64,000 nt of DNA. Source: Myotis daubentonii. Its lineage: Eukaryota; Chordata; Mammalia; Chiroptera; Vespertilionidae. The position numbers were made by a program, and so were the translations under genes. Each line of letters opens with the position of its first letter. The first letter of the stretch is position 1. Below, piece by piece: positions 24,255-35,389 of this stretch. The stretch covers positions 87,170,485 through 87,234,484 of the forward strand of contig NC_081847.1 in assembly GCF_963259705.1 (NCBI RefSeq), read 5' to 3'. The notes under the pieces are model-generated. The model did not search any database. It saw nothing but the letters and a program-made list of their open reading frames with translations, and was not told the DNA's origin.

Positions 24255-24487
24255 CAGTGATGGTGAACCTATGACGTGTGTCAGAGGTGACACGCGAACT
24301 CATTTTTTTGGTTGATTTTTCTTTGTTAAATGGCATTTAAATATATAAAATAAATATCAAAAATGTAAGTCTTTGTTTTACTATGGTTGCAAAGATCAAA
24401 ACATTTCTATATGTGACACGGCACCAGAGTTAAGTTAGGGTTTTTCAAAATGCTGACACACCGAGCTCAAAAGGTTCGCCATCACTG
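24255..24487. mobile_element. Second hAT MITE type (233 bp)
   Basis: Inverted termini cagtgatggtgaacct and aggttcgccatcactg, with subterminal 'ggtgacacgcgaactc' and 'tgacacaccgagctcaa'. Flanking 8-mers gtatagag/gtctagaa match 6 of 8. Distinct from SPIN in sequence. No transposase. Confidence 0.8.
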
Positions 24488-24669
24488 GTCTAGAACAAGG
24501 CCCCGACCTGTCCCCACAAGTGAGAACATTTCGTCTCCAAGCAGGAGATGAGTCCCGTGATGTCACTGTTCAGAATGCCCAGACTGCTCGCCAGGGTGTG
24601 CGGGCTCCTTCCAGGCTCAGCACGAGTAAGGCCAGATGGTCCTCATTCTTGAACAGCTTAGGCTCTCAG

Positions 24670-24740
24670 TGAGCATTTCTTAAAGAGTGGTCCCTGGTCC
24701 CCCTGCATCAGAACACCAAGATGCTTATTGAAAATGCCCA
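24670..24740. mobile_element. MER5-like fragment
   Basis: 'cttaaagagtggtccctggtccccctgcatcagaacaccaagatgcttattgaaaatgc' resembles one half of MER5A. Confidence 0.45.
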
Positions 24741-25094
24741 TCTCCATTACTGACTGTGTAACCTTGGAATGCAATTTTGGACAACCTCTCTTGGTGAATC
24801 TTGAGGATACTAAAGTATCAATCTCTCATTAGGTCACCAGATGAAAAGAACACATGAAAATCAATGACTCATACAAGGCCAGAAATACTATATGAGAAAG
24901 ACTGGACCAGATATAATGCACTAGGAATTCAGGAGAGAGAAAGATGAATTTGAGCTGAAGAGCTCAGAGTACATTTTATAAGATGTGAAGAATTTTATTC
25001 AGTGAAGAAGTGAGAGCATTCTTGAAAAAAGGCCTAAAATGAAAACCCTTAGGGAAAACTCATTGTGGCTTTAATGGAAAAGGCCATGAACTTG

Positions 25095-25300
25095 GAAGTT
25101 TGAATCCTACTCTAGCCATTTCCTATTTATATAACCTTTGACAAGCTAACCATTCTGAATCTTCATTTTCTCATTTGGAAAATGGGACTGATAAGAGCCA
25201 TTTCCTCAGGTTATTGTAGTAAATGTATTGGATTAAATGTAACATGAAATACAACGTAAAGACCATCTAGTTCTTAGTAAGTACTCAGTATTTGTAATTT
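25095..25300 (+). mobile_element. MIR SINE
   Basis: Long match to MIR layout: 'gaatcctactctagccatttcc', 'aacctttgacaagctaacc', 'cattttctcatttggaaaatgggactgataagagcc', then 'ttagtaagtactcagtatttg'. Confidence 0.75.
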
Positions 25301-25524
25301 CCCCCATACCCAGGACTAATATTTTATGAATATCTATTTCAACAAGGTTTTATTTAGTCCTGCCTATATTTGGAAAGCAAAATATCAATGATTCCCTCAA
25401 GGTGAGGCTCTGAGTGCCAGGACAGATGGGATGAAAATTAGGTTTAAAGAGGATTGAGTTTAAGAGAGAGAGTGTTGGGATCTGGTATGGGCAAGACAAT
25501 GTGATGTAGATGATTAAAAGTAAG

Positions 25525-25587
25525 TCAGGAAAAAAAATAAATAAGTAAATCAGAAATTAAAGACTGACTCAGTGCCGTAGTTCTGCA
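25525..25587 (+). repeat. Dispersed 60-bp direct repeat, copy 1
   Basis: From 'tcaggaaaaaaaataaataag' to 'gtagttctgca'. A near-identical copy lies about 1 kb downstream at 26521-26582. Family unknown. Confidence 0.85.
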
Positions 25588-26520
25588 AGCCCAGAAGACA
25601 GAGAATGCTGGGCCTATTGAATAGTGACTCTCTTCAGGGGGTGGGGTGATCATACAATAGTTATTGAACCTGTACTGTTTCTGTATTGAGAATTCCATAT
25701 TCTGTGAACTACCATAGCTTTTCAATTCAAATGCTGGAGCAGATAACCTGTAATAGAAAGAAGGGGAGAAAGCAGACATTCCCCTCAGGAACAATGCAGT
25801 TGAGTGTACCAATAGGCTGGACACACAATCAAGATGGGAAATTGGGCTGATGGTGGGTGAATGCCCTATTGCTGGTAGGGAGAGGGGATTGGAGGGCAGG
25901 TTACACTCCCAAAGACAGCTGTCCCTAGCTCACTATGAGCAGTGGCTCTTGCGCTCCCTTCCTTTAGAAGCCCCTCTGTTAAATATGAGAACAGTGGAGG
26001 TCCCAGCATCCAGGTACCCAAAGTCCCTTTGATGTAATCCCTGCCCCAAGCTGGCCTCACCGCTGCTGTGCCCACACCCAGCCCTTTTGAGGCCTGGCAC
26101 TGAGCACTGTATGTACTGCATTTCCTTGGAGCCCACCTTGTCAGAAGAAAGGGAATCAGCTGGTCTTGGCACGTGGGGCTTCATTGAATTTGTTGTGAAG
26201 AGTTACTGAGTGGTCCGGGCACAAGAAGCATTCTTGATTAATCCCTCAGACTGTTGGTCTCATGTGTTTGCCAATAACAGGAGCAGGAAATCAACAGAAT
26301 GATTCAGTTTTTCACTTAACCTTGTAGTGCCTCTTTCTTTAGCTCTCAATTGCCTGATGGCCCCTGCCCTCCTTGTGATGCCCTTACTTCAGCCCCTGCT
26401 TGCCTACGGCCTTAATGGTGTCCCCGGGAGGCCCTGATACCTACGGTAGTGCCAAGGGTTCCAAACCATTCTGCATTATCTTATCTCATCAAAGGTTAAG
26501 AATTTTTCTTATCATATTTT
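25588..26520. other. Unique non-coding DNA
   Basis: Nothing recognised between the two copies of the 60-bp direct repeat. Confidence 0.4.
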
Positions 26521-26582
26521 TCAGGAAAAAATAAATAAGTAAATCAGAAATTAAAGACTGATTCAGTGCTGTAGTTTTACAG
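26521..26582 (+). repeat. Dispersed 60-bp direct repeat, copy 2
   Basis: Shares 'aaataaataagtaaatcag', 'aaattaaagactga' and 'ttcagtgctgtagtt' with copy 1. Followed by a short tandem of 'agcaaactttggaaaaca'. Confidence 0.85.
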
Positions 26583-26876
26583 CAAACTTTGGAAAACATT
26601 AAAGCAAACTTTGGAAAACAGAAAAAAAATGGAAAATCTCCATTAATATGTATATGATACATTTTTTATTTTAATCTTAATTTTTTGTAAGGTTAGAAGG
26701 AAGTAAGAAATAAACAATAATAAAAGTGAATGAATGAATAGACACAAATTACAAATGAATATTTGATTTCTTCTCCAGAAGGTTTTGGTAATTAATTGGT
26801 TAATGTGAGAAAACAATATCATTAAGGCTGACAATATTCTAATGTATTTTCTCTAAAAGATGCAGAAATAATTCTG

Positions 26877-27098
26877 CATGGCTGGTATGGCTCAGTGGTT
26901 GAGCATCAACTTATGAACCAGGAGGTCAGGTTTGATTCCCCTTCAGGGCACATGCCCGGGTTGTGCGCACCATCTGCAGGGTGGGACCTGTAGGATGCAG
27001 CCTATCAATGATTCTTCCTCATCATTGATGTTTCTATCTCTCACCCTCTCCCTTCCTCTCTGAAATCAATAAAAAAATATATTTTAAAAGAATAAAAT
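26877..27098 (+). mobile_element. Ves SINE with 17-bp target duplication
   Basis: Duplication atgcagaaataattctg at 26860-26876 and 27099-27115. Head 'ggctggtatggctcagtggttgagc', degenerate B box GGTTTGATTCC, tail 'ctctgaaatcaataaaaaaat'. Confidence 0.97.
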
Positions 27099-27115
27099 AT
27101 GCAGAAATAATTCTG

Positions 27116-28681
27116 AGCCCTGAGATAATGTTATATGTGGAAATATTTTACATGTGGTTGGAACTAGTGGCCTTAAAAATCACATCAAAATTGTCCACTC
27201 TATTCCACTGGCTCATAGTCCAGAACGTGGCTAGAATGGTGGCTGTACCCTTTTCCCTCTGTCCTCCTCCTCACGCTTCATCAGCAGATGGTAGTTGGGA
27301 AAGCTGTAGATAGTCCCAGAGGAAGAAAGGGTGCACAACCTGAAATGAGAGTTCCTAGTAAGTTTTCTCACACTCATCACAGTTATTATCAGATGCACAG
27401 TCTACACAGTGCTGTGTGAAGCTGGAAGAGAACCTTGGGGAGAGGTAGAAGTGAGAAAGAGGCAACAGGGTGAGTTCATAACTGAAGCAGTTTGGATGTC
27501 CTGGAAGTGGACTATGTAAGAAGGTGTAGCTGAATCCAGGGAATTGAGGTAGGGAATTATGAATTAGGAAAGTCAGTCAACAGCTTATCCCAGGCTATTC
27601 TGCTTCCTAGTGCTTCTATTAACCATTGTTTGGAGTGCTTGTCCATGTGGTAGTAGGACCTCAAACTTGTAAACCTATGTTAGATAAGACAGAGTTGAGC
27701 CAAAAGATCAGTCTTCTAGTGACATTAATTTATTTAACAAGCTGAGTCAGAAAAGTGAAAGTTCATTTTGATCCTATAACCTTTTCTAGGACCCATGTAT
27801 ATAGAATTTAATATGTGCCAGACTTTGTAGTAGATCCTGTGGGAAAAGGGAAGATAAATGATGCAGTCCTGCCTGTGTGTGGCTAACAATCCTTGATGAG
27901 AAAAGCTGAAAACGTGCCCAAGCAATCTTTACAGGACTCTATAGGCTGTGCACACAAGCAGTGCCAAAATCCAATGCTGGATGAGTTCATCAGAAGAAGA
28001 GATGTTTCCACACTGGGCTACCTGGAAAGTCTTCATAGAATGGTGGGATTTAAGCCTTGATTCCAACAATTCCAACAGATAGGAAGGGATTCTGGGTGGA
28101 TCTGACCACTGGGTCATAGAGCATTTGGATCACCCGCCCACTATCCTAGTATGGTGAGGATATCAGCTTGAGGCCTCTTGACCACACAGATCCTTAACCC
28201 CCCCCCCCACCCCCGGGACATGAACTCAGTGGGTGAGATGGCCGAGATGGAATCGGCAGGGCTCCTCCTGCTTTCTCCATCAGGAAAAAAATCCATTGTG
28301 TCAGTGAACAGGGTGGGGATGACAACAAATTCTGGTTAGAAAATGACAATTAGTTTCTGTTCATACATATGTGCCATGGACTGTTTTCACATCAAACTTC
28401 TGAAATCTGCCTTCAGCTGTTGTGGTTTATGACATTGATGAGTAAGAGCTGCTTTTAAAAGGAAAAAAAAAATAATTCACAGCAGGGAAGTTAAAGCAAA
28501 ATGTATTTTTGGACTGAACACATTTCTTGAACAAGTTTAAATTGAGACCTTCTTTTTAATCTTTAAAAATAGATAACTTTTTGGAAGACAGTGATAGTTG
28601 TGTGTTAAAAAATAACCCTCTGGTAATGTTGTGAAGGGCAAGAATTTTTTCCTCAAACCCCTTTCCCTCCAAGACTTGTTT
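27116..28681. other. Unique DNA with an ancient repeat-like stretch
   Basis: 27790-28115 carries wording of the unnamed old mammalian repeat noted near 23025 ('atgtgccagactttgtagtagatcctgtgggaaaa...gatgcagtcctgcc'). A C-homopolymer lies at 28199-28215. No gene seen. Confidence 0.3.
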
Positions 28682-28900
28682 CTTTATTTCTTTTCTTAAA
28701 ATATATTTTTATTGATTTCAGAGAGGAAGGGAGAGGGAGAGATAGAAGAGAGAATCATCGATTGGCTGCCTCCTACACCCCCCCACCCCCCCCACTGGGG
28801 ATGCAGCCTGCAACCTGGTCATGTGCCCTGATCTAGAATCGGACAATGACCTCCTGGTTCATAGGTCGACGCTCAACCACTAAGTCATGCCGGCTGGGCT
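28682..28900 (-). mobile_element. Ves SINE with 11-bp target duplication
   Basis: Reverse copy between aagacttgttt repeats at 28671-28681 and 28901-28911. Contains a C-rich expansion around 28778-28794. Confidence 0.96.
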
Positions 28901-29094
28901 AAGACTTGTTTTTTCATCACTCTTTCTAGAAGGGGTATGGCTCAGTCAGTGGTGAGAGTTCAGTAGATTCTTGTCCTGGGCTCCTTTGTGTAGGATGGTG
29001 AATGTTTATGTGTATGTAAATTTGTTTACCATTTTTTTTAAGTTTCCGATGAATTTCATTGGAGCTACTTCTAGACAAATTGGCTTCACTTATA

Positions 29095-29340
29095 AGTATT
29101 TATTGAAGGCTACCATTTACTAAGCACTAACTGTATCAGATAGTGTGCTAAATATTATCTTTCCTAACCCTTTTGGTACTGATAGTGCTAGCTACTATCA
29201 GTACCAATTTATAGATAAGACAGTGGGATCAGGGTGGGGTGTAGGGGGTCAAGCTAGAAAAATGTTGGTTCTGGTCACTGCTATGTTACTAGCTCTGGGC
29301 ACAGGCAAATGCCCAGCCACTAAATCATAATCCTTCCAAT
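29095..29340 (-). mobile_element. MIR-like fragment containing a perfect hairpin
   Basis: 'ctaagcactaactgtatcagatagtgtgctaaatattatctttcctaac' is the antisense MIR motif (commonly 'aggcactgtgctaagcgctttac'). A 14-bp perfect inverted repeat interrupts it at 29173-29207. Confidence 0.5.
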
Positions 29341-30427
29341 CCCTCTCCCCTGTCCCATAAGGGACAAGATTTGTAGGGGAAAAACTAGTGTCAGACAGGA
29401 AAAAATCCATGAATTATTTTAGGTATGTTTAGTGCATTTGTGAAGAATACTCATTCGGTGGAGTAGAGTATAGTTTATCTCTTGATGAGATAAGATATAG
29501 ATGACTGAGTTAAGATACAAATGACTGGATTTGAGCCACATAGAGTGATAGTGGTGGTAGAGCCAATTGGGCCTTGATGACTTCTAATCCGACTAATTTA
29601 TAGGATGTGTCTAGTTCCTTCTATTCGAGAAATGGCCACGCTGCTTCTAAACTGTGCAGAGCACTTACTACATTACATGTGCTCATTTATAATGTGAGCA
29701 CAGATACGTGAGAAAATTGGAACTACTGGAATAGATCATCTAAATGGGATTTAGTATAGACCAGTAGGTGGAAAGCTTCCTTCTCTGCATCAAACCTAAG
29801 ATCAATGCCAAAGTATCATATTTTTTCTATTTTTTCCCCATGCATCTCCCATTATCTCTCTTATTTCCTGTCTTATTCCTTTATTCCTGCATTTTGTTCC
29901 CCATTTCCCCATCACTTGTTGGGTAGTGCCATGTCTAGATTTTTTCTGTATCAGAAAGCTAATAGTCCACAGTAGCTTAAACTATGTTACAAAATAATAT
30001 AATAGCAAAATGCATGTAGTTCTGATGTTAATTGTTAATATCTTCCCGATGAGGTTATGGATGGAATAAGTAGCCAGGTGTGGCTAAACTGAGGCCCCTC
30101 TTTTCTTTCAGCTTTCTTTCTCATCATCTTCAGATATTTGAATGTTACAGGGTTCTAAGCCCCATGGTGATTCATGCCTCCCTGCATTAGACTGGCCCTT
30201 TTCCTGAATTAGAGAAACATGAGAGTTCCAGTTGGTGTCTGTAGTGATTTCAACTTAGTGCTATAATGCAAATACTTTTGGCCTCATCTATACCAAGGAC
30301 TATCAATAGGCAGTTCTATTTTTCCTTTGCTCATGCACTAAACATACCTAAAATAATTCATGGATAGTTCTGGGAATGCTATGACTATCCCAGAAAGAGA
30401 AGCAGAATCTTTGAAGGTAGGTAGACT
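29341..30427. other. Unique non-coding DNA
   Basis: Nothing recognised. Confidence 0.4.
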
Positions 30428-30590
30428 GAGCTTGAATTCCAACTTCACTGGATAGCAATTAAGTGACTTTGGCATGTGATGCCCAAAGTATTCATACATG
30501 AAAATGGAGATAATACTTATCTCCCATGGTTGTTGGGAGAATTTAATAAAGTTTATTGTCTGTTCACATACAGTTTAGTCAATAAAGGTT
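30428..30590 (+). mobile_element. MIR SINE
   Basis: 'gagcttgaattccaacttcactgg', 'aagtgactttggcatg', 'aaaatggagataatacttatctcccatggttgttgggagaatttaataa' follow MIR order. Confidence 0.7.
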
Positions 30591-31187
30591 AATGTCCTCA
30601 ATCCTCATGGTGTCTTTCTATTTTTTATATCAAATGTTTATATCCTAAACATTTGACTAAAGATTTCACACTTGTTATCTAAGTGACATTGTCATTAACT
30701 GTTTTATATTCATACAGAAGCACTCAACAATTCCTATTTCTCAGATTCATCTTAGATGCCATCTATGACAAGATTTACATTTACAATATAGTTTTGAAAC
30801 AGCTTTTCTTGAGCATCATACCAGCCTGATTATCACACTTAACACCCTGTGGTGTTGGTAAAGGCTGTATTCTCCAGCCAGTATTGTAAACACTCATTTC
30901 CCTCACAAGGAGAACAGAGCAGAAAGTAGCCAAGCTCCTTACAAAAGCATGTTCTACTACCATGTTTTTTTTCTCTATCCCTTACTTTAGCTTGACAGAT
31001 TGAAGTAAAACTGTGTCCCAGTTGATTTGTTTGAGAATCTTCCTTTCCCCCTCTGAAGTGATGAATGCCAAACAAGGTCTATTTTATTTATCCCAAGTAA
31101 GAGACTATGTTTTTCAAGAAATAAATCCCAAAAGAAAAGTGAATAACTTTCCAAATGAATCAATAACCACACCAGCAACCAGCAACA
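30591..31187. other. Unique non-coding DNA
   Basis: Short overlapping frames on both strands only. Confidence 0.4.
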
Positions 31188-31201
31188 AAAAATCCACACA
31201 G

Positions 31202-31407
31202 TGCCCTAGCCAGTTTGGCTAAGTGGATAGAGCATCAGCCTGTGGACTGAAGGGTCCAGGGTTCGATTCCAATCAAGGGCACAAACCCAGATTGCAGGCT
31301 CAATCCCCAGTAGGGGGTGTGCAGGAAGCAGCCAAATTAATGATTCCCTCTCATCATTGATGTTTCAATATCTTCCTCTCTGAAATCAATAAAAATATAT
31401 ATTTTTT
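31202..31407 (+). mobile_element. Ves SINE with 14-bp target duplication
   Basis: Duplication aaaaatccacacag at 31188-31201 and 31408-31421. The A box is mutated (GGCTAAGTGG); the B box GGTTCGATTCC is intact. The pyrimidine tract is shortened. Confidence 0.97.
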
Positions 31408-31476
31408 AAAAATCCACACAGCAAATATTTGAGGACTTATAATATCTAACATCTACTGATAGTTCTGAGAAAGGAA

Positions 31477-31699
31477 TTTTTTAAAATTTTATTTTTATTG
31501 ATTGTAGAGAAAGGGGAAGGGGGAGAGAGAGAAAGAAACATCGATGTGAGAGAGAGAAACATCCATCTGTTGCCTCTTGCATCCACCCCAACCAGGGATC
31601 AAATCCCCAACCTGGGCATGTGCCCTGGCCAAGAATCAAACTGGCAGCCTTTTAGTGCATGAGACAACACTCAACCAACTGAACCACGCAATCCAAGGC

Positions 31700-31733
<34 letters not shown>

Positions 31734-31743
31734 AAAGTTATTT
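31477..31743 (-). mobile_element. Ves SINE with expanded (TTA)n at its head side
   Basis: Reverse copy: 'ttttattgattgtagagaaagggg', 'cctgggcatgtgccctggcc', 'aaccaactgaaccacgcaatcc'. A TTA/ATT microsatellite occupies 31701-31731. Flanks tgagaaaggaa and tgagaaaggag probably form the target duplication. Confidence 0.88.
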
Positions 31744-31887
31744 TGAGAAAGGAGCTTTTGTTCATATATTTTAGTCTTTTTAGACTTAGAGGATCCATGT
31801 TACCAACATATGAATAAATAGAGATCTGCAAATACCTTGGTTCTTGTGCTAATTATTATTATATTTTCAAATCCTTGAAGCAGGTTT

Positions 31888-32356
31888 GGTCCTGGCCAAA
31901 ATATCCACTGAGACATTTGGTCGATACCAAAAGGTCACTGAAATTTGGTCCCAACTGAGACATTCACAAACATACTTGGTCCATGCCAAATGGTCTTTGA
32001 ATTTGATCTCATCAAAAACATCCACACTTAGAAAATATTCCTGGGTTCACATAGCCTATACTATTTGGTTATATTTTTGGTTTACAGGATTAATACATAA
32101 AATAATATCATTTTTATTCGTCCAATATTTGTGCCATGGCTGTATTGCCAATAATAACCTTTCTTGCCATAGAATAACTGGAAATGGCACATGGGATCAG
32201 GTAGGTGGTTTGTGGCTCACAACTTGCAAAAGCGCAGGGTTTAAATATTGAGGACCTTTTGGCATGGACCAAATTTCTCCCTGGACATTTTGGACATCAA
32301 ATTTCAAAAACCTTTTGGGTGGACCAGATAAATATGTGGATGTTTTGGATAGGTCC
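31888..32356. mobile_element. Unnamed fold-back element with long inverted termini
   Basis: The left end (ggtcctggccaaaatatccac) and the complement of the right end (ggacctatccaaaacatccac) agree at 17 of 21 positions. The similarity continues inward with a shared order of 'ccaaaaggt', 'tgaaatttg', 'aaatttggtcc'. The arms also contain repeats of a 'tttggtcc..accaaaaggtc' motif. No transposase frame. It resembles a DNA transposon with long inverted repeats, but I do not recognise the family. Confidence 0.6.
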
Positions 32357-32489
32357 GGATGTCCACTACTCTTTCAAGCGGCTTTTGGAATATAGCATTA
32401 CTCCCCTGCTATCAGAGAAATAGAATTTATAGATGAACGATCTCTCACCATAGTAACAAAAAATTATTGTTGTTGAAAATTATAACTAA

Positions 32490-32750
32490 GGTTTTCTGAG
32501 CACTTACTATGGGTCAGGCACCCTTCTAAATTCTTGACATGCTTCATCTCACTTTGACATGATTTATCTCACTTAATACTGACAATAATCCCATGATGTA
32601 GATGTTGTTTTATTTGCATTTTATAGATAGGGAAACTGAGGTTCAAAAATTGCATAACATGTTCAAGATCATACAGAAAATTATTAGTGAGGTTGGTAGC
32701 ATGATCTAGATCTAGTTCCCAAATTTAAGTTTTTAGTCCTTTCGCTAAGT
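32490..32750 (-). mobile_element. MIR SINE (antisense)
   Basis: 'gagcacttactatgggtcaggcacccttctaaattc', 'atttatctcacttaatactgacaataatcccatgatg', 'cattttatagatagggaaactgagg' are antisense MIR words in order. Confidence 0.8.
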
Positions 32751-32754
32751 ACTT

Positions 32755-32895
32755 AAAACTGGAAGAGATTAGAGACAACCGAATATCATTTCCCCATTGT
32801 GATGAAGAGGAAACTAAAACACGGAGAGCTGAAGTGATTTGTCCAAAGTCACACAGCTACCTACTGACAAGCCCAGGGTGAGAACTCATATCCAT
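32755..32895 (-). mobile_element. Second MIR/L2-like antisense fragment
   Basis: 'gaagaggaaactaaaacacggagagctgaagtgatttgtccaaagtcacacagctacc' is the classic antisense MIR 3' half. Confidence 0.65.
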
Positions 32896-33004
32896 GATGC
32901 CCCTGAGGGTCAATATATCTCTTTCTCTTATTCTACATCCAGGGTTATTTATCCCTGTTGACTTTCTGTTTGTTGTTTAAGAACCCTTTAAATTTATTTT
33001 TTAA

Positions 33005-33180
33005 GCAAAAGAGAGGGAAGAAGGGAGGCAAGGAGGGAAGTGGGGGTGGGAGGAGAGACAGAGAGAGGGTGAAGGGGAAAGAGAAAGGGGGGAGAGGTAG
33101 AGGAGGGGCAAGGGAGGAAGGGAGGAAGGAAAAAGAATGAAAGAAAGATGGGGGGGGAAGGGAGGAAGAAAGGAAGGATG
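33005..33180. repeat. Polypurine (GGGA/GGAA)n low-complexity tract
   Basis: Almost all purine on the plus strand for about 175 bases. It yields long Pro/Ser-rich frames on the minus strand that are artefacts. Confidence 0.95.
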
Positions 33181-34428
33181 ATAGATAACATTCAGATTCA
33201 AGTCAGTTCTAGCAAACAAAAGTTTGGGTTTACCTGATAGAGGTCGTGAGTTTGAGGCCTTTGACACAATTTCATGACAGACAAAGGATGTGACTGAAGT
33301 TATTGAAGAGAAATATACTCTTGTTCCAAGAGATTCCCTGCTTTAGATATGATTCCTCTAAGGGACAATATTTGCACTTACCAGTTAATTCCCATAGGTC
33401 ACCTGCTTACTTAACAGTATGTTCATTCTGTCTTTCTTCATTTTCTCATAGCTCAGTACCTTTTTCCCTCCTAGAAATCAGAGAACATTTAAACTATTTT
33501 TTTTCATGACATGGGAGGCACTCAAAGAATTGTTTCTCACAGATGACATGGAACCAAGAGGAAAACGCTCTTGTTCACCCAGATGGCGTCTGTAGGACCC
33601 AATTGTCTTGGCTCCTTGGCTCATGTGTTCATTCCACTGGGCCTGGCATTTGGCATGCTGCTGTCCTTACCCCTCTCTTTTTAAAATTGACTTGCATTTT
33701 TATTTTGTCATCTTTTCTCCACACCCCCTTCCTCGTTACTTAGTTTTACTCCACCAAAATTGCCTCTGCATTTTTACCAGCTCTGTAGTTTCTTTCTCTG
33801 AGAATATCCATCGCTGCCTTGTTTCATGGCAAGTGGTAAGCAGAATTGTGTTTAATTCAAGTCATTTTCACAAACCTATTTTCTGACTCCTTTATATGAA
33901 GATTTCTGAGAATGTGTTAATGTTAGGGCAGGAAAAGTGTTAAAATACATTTTTGTGTTTGTGCTATAGTGAGATTAGCTGAGAATGTAACCAAGGCGCT
34001 TTCACAATTAGAAGGGGAATTGGACGTTTACAGCAGACATAGGAAGAATGGACTTGGGCAGAGCTCAAGGGAGCTGCACTTGTCACAGAGAATATTTGTG
34101 CTTTAATATGGAAGCTTGAGACCCAGCAACAATCAACTATACACCTGTTTTTGGAGCTTAATGATTTAATCAAACAGGCTTTTAATTGGACTACAACTGA
34201 TGTAAATTATTATTGTTATCATTAGCCATATTGTTACCAAACTATTGGTGAGTATAAACTTGGTGCTAGGCATTTTGTGGGAGACAGATGAAGCCATGCT
34301 AATTAATTATATTTCTTTAAATCTTCACCAAGATAAAGCAAAATATTCTGGATCTTCAATTTTTAGGTGTGTTATTAGTTCAACTCTATTTGTTTTTTCT
34401 CCGTGGAAACTTTCATGGGATGCAAAAG
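33181..34428. other. Unique non-coding DNA
   Basis: Nothing recognised. Confidence 0.4.
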
Positions 34429-34637
34429 CAGTGGTTTTCAACCTTCTGGCCCTTTAAATACAGTTCCTCATGTTGTGACTCAACCATAAAATTATTTTCG
34501 TTGCTACCTCATAACTGTAATGTTACTGTTATGAATCGTAATGTAAATATCTGATATGCAGGATGGTCTTAGGCGACCCCTGTGAAAGGGTCATTCAAAC
34601 GCCAAAGGGGCTGCGGCCCACAGGTTGAGAACCACTG
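34429..34637 (+). mobile_element. SPIN-type hAT MITE (209 bp)
   Basis: Begins cagtggttttcaacctt and ends ggttgagaaccactg. The interior includes 'cagttcctcatgttgtgac', 'ccataaaattattttcgttgctac', 'ctgatatgcaggatggtcttaggcgaccc'. Internally shorter than the copy at 42656. No matching 8-bp flanks. Confidence 0.82.
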
Positions 34638-35389
34638 CTCTAATGAAATGATGGAGGATTAACACTGTGGCTGGTGAATCCACACATATGAACACAGAAG
34701 CAATAGACTGCCTTTGAAACACCCTTTAATTGAACTTTTCATGATTTAGAAGAGAAAATTATGCAGATAGATGAAAACCTTTGTCCAATCCCTTCCTGCC
34801 ATCATCTCCAGCCCCTGCCATCTCTTTAGTGCTTTAATTCTATCTAAACACCCTCATGCTGGTCCAAAATGCATGCTCTTCCTGCTCATATACATTAGCC
34901 CTCGAATTTTCTAAGAAACATCTGCTGCTGGTTGGGATGCTAAAGCATCTTAAAATTTCATATTAGAATGTCAAGAGCATTTTAATGAATTTTATTTGGC
35001 CATGCGAACGCTTTTCATATAATAAATGAGTTTGCCACGGGCCTCTTTGAACTTGGTGTTTGTGTGCCGGGAAAACACACATCCACATACGGCTCCTCTG
35101 ATCGGTTTTGATCAACTCAGCTTCATCTCAATCCCAAGATAGTTGTGTTTTTAAGTCACTAATTTGGGAATACTGTCACTCCATCCCAGTAACATTCTTC
35201 CAAATTGAGCCACATATGACAAGCCTTGATTTAATTCTTCCAACTCAGAGCAACATTTGTTTATTACGAGTAACTGCCTTAATTCTGCTACTGCATACAT
35301 TACTTTTGGAAATCGCTTTTAAATAATTAAAACCTGGTTCCAGCTCATAGGAAGTGTATAGAGTAGAAGCAAAGGCAGATTTTGCTCAA
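34638..35389. other. Repeat-free segment, candidate conserved non-coding DNA
   Basis: Unique sequence, particularly 34730-35110, with no repeats or coding frames. Any regulatory role is inference. Confidence 0.25.

Noticed and set aside
33001..33267. Pro/Ser/Phe-rich minus-strand frames
   Set aside because: They result from a polypurine simple-sequence tract.
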